A stretch of 64,000 bases of DNA from Algibacter miyuki (GTDB taxonomy: Bacteria; Bacteroidota; Bacteroidia; Flavobacteriales; Flavobacteriaceae). This document shows, piece after piece, positions 44,311 through 52,776 of the stretch. The stretch spans positions 874,501 to 938,500 of the forward strand of contig NZ_JAUFQP010000013.1 in the NCBI RefSeq assembly GCF_030409805.1. Reading direction: 5' to 3'. Position 1 is the stretch's first letter. The number at the start of each line of letters is the position of its first letter. The position numbers were made by a program, and so were the translations under genes. The notes under the pieces were generated by a model, which worked only from the letters and a program-made list of their open reading frames with translations, did not search any database and was not told where the DNA came from.

Positions 44311-44886
44311 TTATTCGAACCCTGCAAAATTTGTTTTTTTAATATTTGGCCATTCTTCCTTTAAAATGCCGTAACAGCATGAACTTCTTTTAAAACCATC
44401 TAGCATCAACATATCTTTACGTAAAATGCCTTCTAAGGTACCTCCAATTTTTTCAATGGCTTTTCTAGAGGCTATGTTTCGCTCATCTGCCCGAAACTCT
44501 ACTTTATCAAACTTCAAGGTTTCAAAAGCATATTGAAGCATTAAAAATTTCATGTGCATATTTAAACCAGTACCCTGAAATTCATGGCCAATCCACGTCC
44601 AACCAATATGTAACACCTTATCATGCTTATTGATGTAGGCAAACCTTGTGGTGCCTGCATATGTATTTGTTTGCTTATCGAATACTAAAAATGGTATCAC
44701 CGTTTTATTTTGGTAACCCGCAACAGCTGTTTCTGCATAAGTTTTTAAATCTTCTGGTGTTGCAATTTTACTTGGCGAATATAAAACGAGTTTATCTTGT
44801 TGTCCGATAGTTGCGATTTCAGTGTAATTATTTAAATCGAGTAAGGTGAGCTTTACACGATTATTTTCTAGTATAGGAGATGTCAT
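44311..44886 (-). CDS. GNAT N-acetyltransferase, RimJ/RimL type
   Basis: 191-aa acetyl-CoA-dependent N-acetyltransferase of the Acetyltransf_3 group. Start pattern LENNRVKLTLLDLNNYTEI, motif A region LHIGWTWIGHEFQGTGLNMH and the closing block KVEFRADERNIASRKAIEKI plus GGTLEGILRKDMLMLDGFKR are typical of RimJ/L relatives that act on protein N-termini or small amines. Substrate unknown. Confidence 0.9.
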   Translation of the reverse strand: MTSPILENNRVKLTLLDLNNYTEIATIGQQDKLVLYSPSKIATPEDLKTYAETAVAGYQNKTVIPFLVFDKQTNTYAGTTRFAYINKHDKVLHIGWTWIGHEFQGTGLNMHMKFLMLQYAFETLKFDKVEFRADERNIASRKAIEKIGGTLEGILRKDMLMLDGFKRSSCCYGILKEEWPNIKKTNFAGFE

Positions 44887-45016
44887 TTAAACTTTTATTT
44901 TAAGTTTTGTTTATTTCAAAAATTAAACGCTTTAACGTAAAAACGCTTTAAATTAAGGAATAAATAAGGTTGCATTTTGTATTTTTACAAATTCGATTTA
45001 AAACTACAATATTTCT

Positions 45017-45439
45017 ATGCAATTATCTAAAAAAGAAGTTTTAGAAAAGGCAAATTCCGCTTGTAAAGATACTTTAATGGAAACATTAAATATTGAAATG
45101 GTAGATTTTGGTGACGATTATTTAACCGCCAGAATGCCCGTAAACTCTAGAGTACATCAACCCGATGGCGTGTTGCATGGTGGAGCAACAGCGGCTTTAG
45201 CTGAGAGTGTTGGTAGTTTTGCGAGCCATGTTTTTATGGATACTGAAAACCTTTTTATTCGCGGTTTAGAAATTACGGCAAACCATTTAAAAAGTGTGAA
45301 AAGTGGTTTTGTTTATGCGAAAGCAACTTTTTTGCATAAAGGCAGAACCACCCAATTATTAGATATAAAAGTAACGGACGAAGCAGATAATGTAATTTCT
45401 GTTTGTCGCCTGTCTACTATTTCGTTACCTAAAAAATAA
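45017..45439 (+). CDS. menI: Hotdog thioesterase, probable DHNA-CoA thioesterase
   Basis: 140-aa PaaI/YdiI-type thioesterase. Seen: SRVHQPDGVLHGGATAALAE with the His and Gly of the HGG motif and the catalytic acid in AALAE, then the strand LFIRGLEITANHL. It lies two bases before menF and in one operon with menD, so it most likely hydrolyses 1,4-dihydroxy-2-naphthoyl-CoA in menaquinone synthesis; this link comes from position, not from specific residues. The start ATG at 45017 gives MQLSKKEVLE. Confidence 0.85.
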   Translation: MQLSKKEVLEKANSACKDTLMETLNIEMVDFGDDYLTARMPVNSRVHQPDGVLHGGATAALAESVGSFASHVFMDTENLFIRGLEITANHLKSVKSGFVYAKATFLHKGRTTQLLDIKVTDEADNVISVCRLSTISLPKK

Positions 45440-45441
45440 GA

Positions 45442-46575
45442 ATGATATTTATTGATTTTTTAGAACGTATTGATAGTCACTACAACGCCGGATTACCTTT
45501 TGTTGCTTACCGAAAACCAAACGAAAATAAGTTGAATGCTTTGCTTCAAAATTCGGATAATTTGGAGGTTATTAAAGATTTTACTGAAAAAGGTTTTGTG
45601 TTTTCTCCGTTTGATGATTCCGAGACATCGGTGTTAATTCCTTTAAGTCGTTCTGAAAAATTAGAATCAACTTTCGAAATTTTAGAGACTTCTGAAACCC
45701 TTCCGAAGAAAGAAAAATTAAGAACGAGAAGTGCTGCAGATGAGGAGAAAGAAACTCATATTGAATTGGTTAAAAGTGGGGTGGAAGCGATTGAAAACAA
45801 TCAATTTAAAAAGGTTGTTTTATCGCGATCGGAACATGTTCCTCTTACAGAAAATAATCCGATTTCTATTTTTCAAAAATTATTACAACACTATGCGTCG
45901 GCATTTGTGTATTGCTGGTATCACCCGAAAGTAGGATTGTGGTTGGGAGCCACGCCAGAAACTTTGGTAAAAATTGAAGGCAATCGATTTTCAATTATGG
46001 CATTGGCAGGAACTCAAAATTACAAAGGTAGTTTGGCTGTAAAATGGCAAGAAAAGGAATTGCAAGAGCAGCAATATGTAACCGATTTTATTTTAGATAA
46101 TATAAAAGATACCATCGATAATATCAATGTGTCGGAAACAGAAACGGTAAAAGCGGGTAATTTACTGCATTTAAAAACTAAGATTTGGGGTGTTTTAAAA
46201 CCCAATGCCATTCTGTTGAAAGATTTATTATACAGTTTGCATCCAACGCCGGCAGTTTGTGGATTGCCAAAATTAGCAGCTAAGGACTTTATATTAAAAA
46301 ATGAACATTATAAACGTGGGTTTTACACGGGGTTTTTAGGTGAATTGAATTTAGAAACTACTGCAGCACCGCGCTCGGGAAGACGAAATATTGAAAACCG
46401 AGCTTATGCCATAACACGAAAAAGCACCCAACTTTATGTGAATTTGCGTTGCATGCAGCTTAAAGGAAATAACGCCATAATTTATGTTGGTGGAGGAATT
46501 ACCGAAAGTTCGAACCCCGAAAGTGAATGGGAAGAGACGGTTTCAAAATCCTTAGTGATTAAGAGTGTGTTATAA
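45442..46575 (+). CDS. menF: Isochorismate synthase
   Basis: 377-aa chorismate-binding enzyme converting chorismate to isochorismate, first step of menaquinone synthesis. C-terminal catalytic domain from about residue 105: FKKVVLSRSEHV (general base region), LGATPETLVKIEGNRFSIMA, LAGTQNY, LHPTPAVCGLPK, and the final IIYVGGGITESSNPESEWEE with the Mg-binding Glu residues. A shorter N-terminal domain (about 100 residues) is usual in Bacteroidota MenF. Sits two bases after the thioesterase and about 100 bases before menD. Confidence 0.94.
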   Translation: MIFIDFLERIDSHYNAGLPFVAYRKPNENKLNALLQNSDNLEVIKDFTEKGFVFSPFDDSETSVLIPLSRSEKLESTFEILETSETLPKKEKLRTRSAADEEKETHIELVKSGVEAIENNQFKKVVLSRSEHVPLTENNPISIFQKLLQHYASAFVYCWYHPKVGLWLGATPETLVKIEGNRFSIMALAGTQNYKGSLAVKWQEKELQEQQYVTDFILDNIKDTIDNINVSETETVKAGNLLHLKTKIWGVLKPNAILLKDLLYSLHPTPAVCGLPKLAAKDFILKNEHYKRGFYTGFLGELNLETTAAPRSGRRNIENRAYAITRKSTQLYVNLRCMQLKGNNAIIYVGGGITESSNPESEWEETVSKSLVIKSVL

Positions 46576-46652
46576 TTTTTCATTATAGAATAACACATAA
46601 ATAAACTTCAAATTTATTAGGGTTCGTTAGTACGAACATTTGAGATAATTCT

Positions 46653-46660
46653 TATTTTTG
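46653..46660 (+). promoter_or_regulatory. -7 box TATTTTTG before menD
   Basis: 19 bases before the menD ATG; suggests an internal promoter in the men operon. No good -33 TTG at standard spacing. Confidence 0.4.
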
Positions 46661-46678
46661 AGGATATATTCAAGTTTT

Positions 46679-48439
46679 ATGAAGTATCCAAAAATTCCGC
46701 TAGCGCAAACCCTAATTCAATTGTGTAAAGCCAAAGGAGTTAAACATATTGTATTGTCGCCCGGTAGCAGAAATGCGCCATTAACCATCGGTTTTACGCA
46801 CGATCCGTTTTTTAATTGTTATAGCATTGTTGATGAGCGTTGTGCTGCATTTTTCGCATTAGGTATTGCGCAACAATTGCAAGAGCCTACGGCAGTGGTA
46901 TGTACTTCAGGAAGTGCTTTATTGAACTATTACCCGGCCGTAGCTGAAGCTTTTTATAGTAATATTCCATTAATTGTTTTATCGGCGGATAGACCAAAAC
47001 ACCTTGTCGGTATTGGAGATGGGCAAACTATAAATCAGAAAAACGTTTTCAAAAACCATATTTTATATTCAGCTAATTTAAAACTCGACTTAAAGGATGA
47101 AAAAAATGTGCCGAATGATGAAGAGCTTCCAATATTCAAAAATTTAGAAGATAAGTTTGAGCGCTTGTTAGGACTTCAAAAAGGGATTCAAACCTTTAAT
47201 GAAGAGGAGATAAATGACGCTATTAACACTGCAAAAATAAAAAAGGGACCAGTACATATTAATATCCCTTTTGATGAACCACTTTACGATATAGTAGAAC
47301 ATTTAACGGTAACACCTAAAGTGATTGATATTCCTGTAAAAGAAGTCGAGATTGAAACACATGTTTTAAAATCGTGTTTTGAAGATTGGAATTCGGCGAC
47401 CCGAAAAATGATTTTGGTAGGTGTAAATGAGCCTAATAGTATTGAACAAAAATGGTTGGAAGAAATCGCCGAAGATGATAGTGTTATTGTGCTTACTGAA
47501 AGTACATCGAACTTGCACCATCCTAGTTTTTTTCAAAGTATAGACCAATTAATAGCGCCTTTAACCGAGGATGAACAGCGACAACTTCAACCTGAAATAT
47601 TAGTAACTTTTGGAGGTTTAATTGTTTCCAAAAAGATAAAGCAATTATTACGGAAACATAAACCAAAACAACATTGGCATATTGATGAGCAGGAAGCTAA
47701 TGACACGTTTTTCTGTTTAAACAATCATATTAAAGCAACACCAAATGCTTTTTTTGAAGCGTTTTTACCGTTAGTTACGCATTATGTAAAAAGTAATTAT
47801 AAAAACACTTGGGCGGCCGTAAAAAAAACTAGGCTAGAAAAACATAAAACGTATTTGGCAGATATTCCTTTTTCAGATTTTACTGTTTTTAATAAAGTTT
47901 TAAAGTCGGTTCCTGAAAATTATATATTGCAGGTTGGTAATAGTTCGGCTATTCGTTACACGCAATTATTCAATATAAATAAAACCTTAGAGGTGTTTTG
48001 TAATCGCGGAACAAGTGGAATCGATGGTAGTACATCAACCGCTATTGGTGCGGCAGTAGCTCAAAATAAACCAACATTGTTTATTACAGGCGATTTAAGT
48101 TTTCTGTATGATAGTAATGCACTTTGGAATAATTATATACCAAAAAACTTTCGAATTATTGTAGTGAATAATCAAGGTGGTGGTATTTTTAGAATACTTC
48201 CGGGGCATAAAAACACTGAAAATTTTGATACCTATTTTGAAACGAACCATAACTTAACAGCCGAACATTTATGCAAAATGTATGGTTTAGATTATCAAGT
48301 GGCTTCCGATAAGCTGACTTTAAAAGAAGCTTTAAGCGGTTTTTACGAAGCTGGAGAAAAGCCTAAAGTTATAGAGGTATTCACGCCTAAAGGCTTAAAT
48401 GATGACGTTTTATTAAACTATTTTAAAAGTTTAAAATAA
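46679..48439 (+). CDS. menD: SEPHCHC synthase (2-oxoglutarate decarboxylase, MenD)
   Basis: 586-aa thiamine-diphosphate enzyme joining isochorismate and 2-oxoglutarate. The ATG at 46679 (MKYPKIPLAQTL) is chosen over a TTG 21 bases earlier. Blocks: HIVLSPGSRNAPLTIGF, the cofactor Glu in IVDERCAAFFALGIA, VCTSGSALLNYYPAV, NRGTSGIDGSTSTAIGAAV and the ThDP-Mg motif TGDLSFLYDSNALWNN. It continues the menI-menF operon. Confidence 0.96.
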   Translation: MKYPKIPLAQTLIQLCKAKGVKHIVLSPGSRNAPLTIGFTHDPFFNCYSIVDERCAAFFALGIAQQLQEPTAVVCTSGSALLNYYPAVAEAFYSNIPLIVLSADRPKHLVGIGDGQTINQKNVFKNHILYSANLKLDLKDEKNVPNDEELPIFKNLEDKFERLLGLQKGIQTFNEEEINDAINTAKIKKGPVHINIPFDEPLYDIVEHLTVTPKVIDIPVKEVEIETHVLKSCFEDWNSATRKMILVGVNEPNSIEQKWLEEIAEDDSVIVLTESTSNLHHPSFFQSIDQLIAPLTEDEQRQLQPEILVTFGGLIVSKKIKQLLRKHKPKQHWHIDEQEANDTFFCLNNHIKATPNAFFEAFLPLVTHYVKSNYKNTWAAVKKTRLEKHKTYLADIPFSDFTVFNKVLKSVPENYILQVGNSSAIRYTQLFNINKTLEVFCNRGTSGIDGSTSTAIGAAVAQNKPTLFITGDLSFLYDSNALWNNYIPKNFRIIVVNNQGGGIFRILPGHKNTENFDTYFETNHNLTAEHLCKMYGLDYQVASDKLTLKEALSGFYEAGEKPKVIEVFTPKGLNDDVLLNYFKSLK

Positions 48440-48524
48440 GAATGTGACCTACGAGTTTATTTGGTGTCATAATAATAGTTATCTTGATAACGAATTTATT
48501 AACCAATATAAAGACGATCTAAAC

Positions 48525-48863
48525 ATGAGTAAAAGAGACGAATTAATTGTAAAGTATGCAGCCGATTTAAAAGAAAAATGTGGTGTAGATGCAGATATGG
48601 ATTTATTGAAAAAAGTAACTATTGGTTGCGGACCATCAATTTATAATGCAGATTCTTCTACAGTGTCTGGATCGGATGCTTCGGAATTAGCGACTGTAAA
48701 GAACAATTTTTTAATTAAGAAATTAGGATTGGCTGATGATGCTAAGTTAGATGCCGGAATTGAAGCTGTAATGGAGCAATACGGAAAATCTAACCGTAGT
48801 AAATACAGAGCTGTTGTATATTATTTACTAACTAAACATTTTGGAAAAGAATCTGTTTATTAG
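48525..48863 (+). CDS. DUF2853 family protein
   Basis: 112-aa small acidic cytoplasmic protein. The start MSKRDELIVKYAADLKEKCG is the usual beginning of DUF2853; the frame extends upstream through GTG 48444, but those 27 residues (TYEFIWCHNNSYLDNEF) look unlike the family. C-terminal pattern EAVMEQYGKSNRSKYRAVVY is conserved in my memory of it. Function unknown. It follows menD by 85 bases in the same direction and may share its transcript. Confidence 0.82.
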   Translation: MSKRDELIVKYAADLKEKCGVDADMDLLKKVTIGCGPSIYNADSSTVSGSDASELATVKNNFLIKKLGLADDAKLDAGIEAVMEQYGKSNRSKYRAVVYYLLTKHFGKESVY

Positions 48864-48894
48864 TAGTATACTTAAAATATTTAGAAAAGCGTTA

Positions 48895-48917
48895 CATGGT
48901 TGTGGCGCTTTTTTTAT
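48895..48917 (+). terminator. Terminator after DUF2853 gene
   Basis: Nine-pair stem AGCGTTACA / TGTGGCGCT (two G-T pairs) then seven Ts. Confidence 0.8.
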
Positions 48918-49049
48918 GTCTAATTTTTAGTGTTTTAAAGAGCTATTATTCTGTTGTGTCAAAAAAATAAACGACCTATTATCTTTGTTTAGATAAAATA
49001 TTTTTACTTTTCTCATTCTTTTAATTGAGATTCTTTTTTGTAATATCAT

Positions 49050-49057
49050 TACATTTG
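49050..49057 (+). promoter_or_regulatory. Possible leaderless promoter of cvfB, -7 box TACATTTG
   Basis: The box ends five bases before the ATG at 49062; a TTG at 49025-49027 sits 22 bases upstream. An alternative box TATCTTTG at 48980-48987 would give a normal leader. Confidence 0.45.
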
Positions 49058-49061
49058 CGGC

Positions 49062-49892
49062 ATGATACATTTAGGACAAGTAAATACATTAGAAATACTC
49101 CGTGAAACTGATCACGGTGCTTATTTAATTGATGATGAAGATAACCAAGTTTTATTGCCAAATAGATATGTTCCGAAGGAATTTAAAATTTGGGATAAGC
49201 TAGAAGTTTTTGTGTATTTAGATAATGACGAACGCCCGGTTGCGTCTACTGATATGCCTTATGTTATGCGCGATGGTTTTGCGCTTTTACGTTGCAACCA
49301 AGTGAATGATTACGGTGCATTTTTAGATTGGGGCTTGGTTAAGGAATTGTTTTGTCCGTTTCAAGAACAAGCTTTTAAAATGAAGCCTGGAGGTTGGTAT
49401 TTGGTACACTGTTATTTAGATGAAAAAACAGAAAGACTGGTGGCTTCTAGTAAAACACTTCGTTTTTTAGATAATACGGAATTAACGGTTTCTGAGTTTG
49501 ATGAGGTAGATTTAATTGTATCACATCCATCGGATATTGGAATGAATGTTATTGTAAATAAAAAGCATATTGGTTTAATTTACAAAGATCAAATTTTTAA
49601 AGATTTAAGTATTGGTGATAAGCTAAAAGGGATTGTTAAAAAGGTGCGTCCAGGAAATAAATTAGATATTACTTTGGGGCAAATTGGTTATAGAAATATA
49701 GAGCCTAATGCTGAAAAAATAATGCACGAATTACACGATAATAGTGGTTACTTAAATTTAACCGACAAATCGAGTCCAGAGGCTATTAAAGAGCAATTAC
49801 AAATGAGTAAAAAGAACTTTAAAAAAGCTATCGGAACCCTTTACAAACAGCGCGAAATAGAAATTAAACCAGATGGTATTTATCTAGTTTAA
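49062..49892 (+). CDS. cvfB: S1-domain RNA-binding protein of the CvfB family
   Basis: 276 aa. N-terminal MIHLGQVNTLEILRETDHGA, then two S1-like OB folds (GAYLIDDEDNQVLLPNRY; GFALLRCNQVNDYGAFLDWG), a third (DLIVSHPSDIGMNVIVNKKH), and a C-terminal winged-helix SPEAIKEQLQMSKKNFKKAI typical of CvfB. In Staphylococcus CvfB influences virulence gene expression and RNA turnover; here a general RNA-binding role is likely. The end overlaps the convergent gene by nine bases. Confidence 0.93.
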   Translation: MIHLGQVNTLEILRETDHGAYLIDDEDNQVLLPNRYVPKEFKIWDKLEVFVYLDNDERPVASTDMPYVMRDGFALLRCNQVNDYGAFLDWGLVKELFCPFQEQAFKMKPGGWYLVHCYLDEKTERLVASSKTLRFLDNTELTVSEFDEVDLIVSHPSDIGMNVIVNKKHIGLIYKDQIFKDLSIGDKLKGIVKKVRPGNKLDITLGQIGYRNIEPNAEKIMHELHDNSGYLNLTDKSSPEAIKEQLQMSKKNFKKAIGTLYKQREIEIKPDGIYLV

Positions 49893-50312
49893 GCTAATCT
49901 GTATTTTACTTTTAACCTTACTGTAAACAAAATTAATAGCTTCGTTAATATTGTCGAAATGGATGTTGTCTCGAGAGCAGAAGTTGCTTTCAATTTCAGC
50001 ATTCATATATCCTGCGGCATTATGGCTAACAACGCTATATGCCGATAAATTCTTTACTTTGTCTTGAATTTTAATAATATCTAAAAGATTAATCGAGTAC
50101 GAATTTATTCTATTGGCAATTACTCCAAAGGGGCGAGACATGCCAAAAAAAAGCGTTAGTTTTTCTATAATATCGGTCGTGTTAGAAACATCAACATGTA
50201 CGCCTTCATTAAACTCAATAACGGCGATGTGATTAAAAAAATAAATGTCTCCTAATTTTTCGTGGACAGATTTCACAATATGATGTGAAAATTCCGAGTC
50301 AATAATTTTCAT
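49884..50312 (-). CDS. Hypothetical flavobacterial protein (STAS-like fold possible)
   Basis: 142-aa cytoplasmic protein without known motif. It alternates strand and helix (IAVIEFNEGVHVDVSNTTDI, IEKLTLFFGMSRPFGVIANR, KNLSAYSVVSHNAAGYMNAE), as in SpoIIAA/STAS-like proteins, and this is only an impression. It faces mnmE with a 237-base gap and overlaps the end of cvfB by nine bases. Confidence 0.65.
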   Translation of the reverse strand: MKIIDSEFSHHIVKSVHEKLGDIYFFNHIAVIEFNEGVHVDVSNTTDIIEKLTLFFGMSRPFGVIANRINSYSINLLDIIKIQDKVKNLSAYSVVSHNAAGYMNAEIESNFCSRDNIHFDNINEAINFVYSKVKSKIQISLN

Positions 50313-50537
50313 GGTAATTATATGGATTAAAAGTTTATATAAGGGTGGTTACTATTAAGTAAGACACATTTATAACTCGTTGGTCACATGTTAAATACGT
50401 TTTTTTATTCTATTTTTTCTTATTAAGTCAAAGCTGCTGTTTATAGAGAATACCCAAATTAATACGGAATCAATTATAAGATAATTTTACACATATTTTC
50501 AAATCAAAATTTTAACTGAAAAGCTTTACAATTTTAG

Positions 50538-50545
50538 TATTTTTG
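50538..50545 (+). promoter_or_regulatory. Possible leaderless promoter of mnmE, -7 box TATTTTTG
   Basis: Ends five bases before the ATG at 50550, so the transcript would begin at or next to the start codon. No clear -33 TTG. Confidence 0.45.
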
Positions 50546-50549
50546 CCTT

Positions 50550-51947
50550 ATGATTAATGAAGATACTATTGTTGCATTAGCAACCCCATCGGGCGCCGGA
50601 GCCATTGCTGTAATTAGATTGTCTGGACCTAAAGCTATAAGCATAGCTGATAATAGTTTTAGGTCGATAAGGAAAGGTAAAACCCTGAGCAGTCAAAAAA
50701 CGCACACTATACATTTAGGTCATATTCTGGATGGAGAAAGAACAATTGATGAGGTTTTAGTATCTATTTTTAAAAACCCGAATTCTTATACAGGAGAAAA
50801 TGTTGTTGAAATTTCGTGTCACGGCTCAAACTATATTCAACAAGAAATTATTCAATTATTTCTTCGGAAAGGATGTCGTATGGCTACTGCTGGCGAATTT
50901 ACATTGCGCGCATTTTTAAACGGAAAATTAGATTTAAGTCAAGCAGAAGCCGTGGCCGATTTAATATCGAGTGATAATGAAGCATCGCATCAAATAGCTA
51001 TGCAGCAAATGCGTGGTGGTTTTTCTTCGGAAATAGCAAAGCTTCGTGAAGAACTTTTAAATTTTGCCTCTTTAATAGAACTAGAGCTCGATTTTGCAGA
51101 AGAAGATGTAGAATTTGCCGATAGAACCCAATTTAAAGCCTTAGTAGAGCGTATCACATTTGTTTTAAAGCGATTGATAGATAGTTTTGCTGTTGGGAAT
51201 GTTATTAAAAATGGAATTCCTGTGGCTATTGTAGGAGAGCCTAATGTTGGGAAATCCACACTTTTAAATGCCCTATTGAATGAAGAACGCGCCATAGTTT
51301 CGGAAATAGCAGGAACCACGCGTGACACTATTGAAGATGAAATTTCGATTGGCGGTATAGGCTTCCGTTTTATTGACACTGCAGGTATTCGCGAAACGAC
51401 TGATGTGGTTGAAAGCATTGGTATTAAAAAAACTTTTGAAAAAATAGACCAAGCACAAGTGGTTGTTTTTCTTGCTGATAGTAGTAATTTTAAAGAAACT
51501 TCTTTTTTGAAATCTTTTAGAATTGAAGTAGAAAAAGTTAAAAATAAATACCCTCTAAAACCATTATTGATTGTTGCTAATAAGGTTGATAAATTGAATG
51601 ATAATCAGATTGGTGTTGTAGAATCTGAAATTCCGAATATTCATTTATTATCTGCGAAATCAGGAACAGGTGTAGAGGAGCTTAAAGATAAACTGCTCAG
51701 TTTTGTAAATACAGGAGCATTACGAAATAATGATACTATTGTAACCAATTCTAGACACTACGATTCACTTCTAAAAGCTTTTGAAGAAATCGATCATGTT
51801 AAAAATGGTTTAGAATCAGGAATTTCAGGGGATTTATTAGCGATCGATATTCGTCAGGCTTTGTATTTCTTTGGAGAAATCACCGGTGAAATTACTAATG
51901 ATGACTTATTAGGTAATATTTTTGCTAATTTCTGTATTGGAAAGTAA
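50550..51947 (+). CDS. mnmE: tRNA uridine-5-carboxymethylaminomethyl modification GTPase MnmE
   Basis: 465-aa GTPase that with MnmG modifies the wobble uridine of several tRNAs. N-terminal folate-binding domain starts NEDTIVALATPSGAGAIAVI. G-domain inside a helical domain: P-loop VGEPNVGKSTLLNALL, switch IAGTTRDTIEDE, DTAGIRET, NKVD, then the helical region and the C-terminal CIGK whose Cys is catalytic. The final bases are a likely integration site (see 51930-51947), and the accessory region starts directly after it. The coding sequence is intact. Confidence 0.97.
   Translation: MINEDTIVALATPSGAGAIAVIRLSGPKAISIADNSFRSIRKGKTLSSQKTHTIHLGHILDGERTIDEVLVSIFKNPNSYTGENVVEISCHGSNYIQQEIIQLFLRKGCRMATAGEFTLRAFLNGKLDLSQAEAVADLISSDNEASHQIAMQQMRGGFSSEIAKLREELLNFASLIELELDFAEEDVEFADRTQFKALVERITFVLKRLIDSFAVGNVIKNGIPVAIVGEPNVGKSTLLNALLNEERAIVSEIAGTTRDTIEDEISIGGIGFRFIDTAGIRETTDVVESIGIKKTFEKIDQAQVVVFLADSSNFKETSFLKSFRIEVEKVKNKYPLKPLLIVANKVDKLNDNQIGVVESEIPNIHLLSAKSGTGVEELKDKLLSFVNTGALRNNDTIVTNSRHYDSLLKAFEEIDHVKNGLESGISGDLLAIDIRQALYFFGEITGEITNDDLLGNIFANFCIGK
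51930..51947 (+). other. Candidate attachment site at the 3' end of mnmE
   Basis: The last 18 bases of mnmE, TTCTGTATTGGAAAGTAA, differ at one position from the 18-bp site that I recall for Salmonella genomic island 1 in trmE/thdF. An integrase gene lies 830 bases downstream. I did not find a second copy inside the window. Confidence 0.5.
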
Positions 51948-51975
51948 ATACCAAAAACAAAACATAATAAAACAA

Positions 51976-52007
51976 AGAAAACCCTTGTAAAACAAGGGTT
52001 TTTTTGT
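51976..52007 (+). terminator. Terminator after mnmE
   Basis: Stem AAAACCCTTGT / ACAAGGGTTTT with loop AAA and a T-run. Confidence 0.92.
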
Positions 52008-52032
52008 TTTATTGCTTTTCGTTATTTTGTTT

Positions 52033-52075
52033 AAATAGGTACATTTTTATTGTTTTTTGTACCTATTTTGTACCT
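52033..52075. repeat. Inverted and direct repeats of GTACCT upstream of the integrase module
   Basis: AAATAGGTACA (52033-52043) and its exact complement TGTACCTATTT (52058-52068) are 14 bases apart; a further TGTACCT follows 11 bases later (52069-52075). They overlap the presumed -33 region of the promoter at 52093-52100, so they could be operator or recombinase-binding sites. Confidence 0.6.
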
Positions 52076-52100
52076 CGTTTTGTGTTTTTTGTTATGTTTG
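52068..52100 (+). promoter_or_regulatory. Promoter of the integrase operon
   Basis: TTG at 52068-52070 and -7 box TATGTTTG at 52093-52100 with 22 bases between. It lies between two repeat sets. Confidence 0.55.
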
Positions 52101-52130
52101 CATCAAGATTGTCGCCTGTTGGTTTTATTT

Positions 52131-52175
52131 GAACCATGTAGAACCACTCTGAACCCTCTAGAACCGCATAGAACC
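52131..52175 (+). repeat. Five GAACC direct repeats at exact 10-base period
   Basis: GAACC begins at 52131, 52141, 52151, 52161 and 52171, each separated by five variable bases. The phased array lies between the promoter and the first gene of the integrase operon, a place for arm-type recombinase sites or an autoregulatory operator. Confidence 0.85.
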
Positions 52176-52200
52176 ATAAAAAAAAGCGAAATTGTGTCGT

Positions 52201-52776
52201 ATGTTAGTAAATAAAAGATGTACATATTGTGGGGAGAAATTCCAAGCAAAGACTACAAAGACTAAGTATTGCAGCCTTTCTTGTAACCAAAAACACTATA
52301 AGCATAAGGCAAAGAAAACACGACAAGTTCTCGCCAAAAACAGTGAAATTACGGAGAGACATCCCTTTTCAGAACGGTTGGAACTGGTTAAGGTTAAGGA
52401 GTTTTTAAGTGTAACAGATTGTGGGATTTTATTAAATGTTAGCAGATCAACAATTAAGCGTTTAATCTTATCAGGAGATTTATTGAGTTTTAAAATACGA
52501 GGTCGTGTTTTAGTTTCTAGAAAGGATTTAGATCATTTATGCAGGCAAGGATTTAATAAACCCAATGATAAAAAGGTCGAGATAAAGAAAAAAGAGTTTG
52601 ATGAAAAGAAGTATTATTTTATGGGAGAAATTTCAGAGTATTATAAAATCTCCCTTAGGTCGATTGAAAGACACTTAAAATTAAAAGGTATAGAGAAAAT
52701 AAAGAAAGGTCGTTTTACCTATGTGTTAAAAAGAGATATTCGAAAATTATATGGAGCACCAAATAAAAGGAGTTAA
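52201..52776 (+). CDS. Zinc-finger and helix-turn-helix DNA-binding protein (excisionase/regulator type)
   Basis: 191 aa from the ATG at 52201. An N-terminal zinc finger reads CTYCGEKFQA and YCSLSCNQKH (CxxC...CxxxC). Residues about 65-110 hold an excisionase-type HTH (VKEFLSVTDCGILLNVSRST, RLILSGDLLSFKIRGRVLVS), and a second HTH of the same type follows (YYKISLRSIERHLK). It ends directly before the integrase ATG (no spacing), so both are coordinately expressed. Probably a directionality factor or regulator of the recombinase; the GAACC array just upstream is its best candidate target. The zinc finger resembles that of the gene at 56898. Confidence 0.78.
   Translation: MLVNKRCTYCGEKFQAKTTKTKYCSLSCNQKHYKHKAKKTRQVLAKNSEITERHPFSERLELVKVKEFLSVTDCGILLNVSRSTIKRLILSGDLLSFKIRGRVLVSRKDLDHLCRQGFNKPNDKKVEIKKKEFDEKKYYFMGEISEYYKISLRSIERHLKLKGIEKIKKGRFTYVLKRDIRKLYGAPNKRS

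Noticed and set aside
48444..48524. GTG start adding 27 residues to the DUF2853 protein
   Set aside because: The added residues do not resemble the family, which starts MSKRDEL.
50313..50549. tRNA gene or riboswitch in the gap before mnmE
   Set aside because: No cloverleaf pattern, CCA-type end or known aptamer motif is visible.
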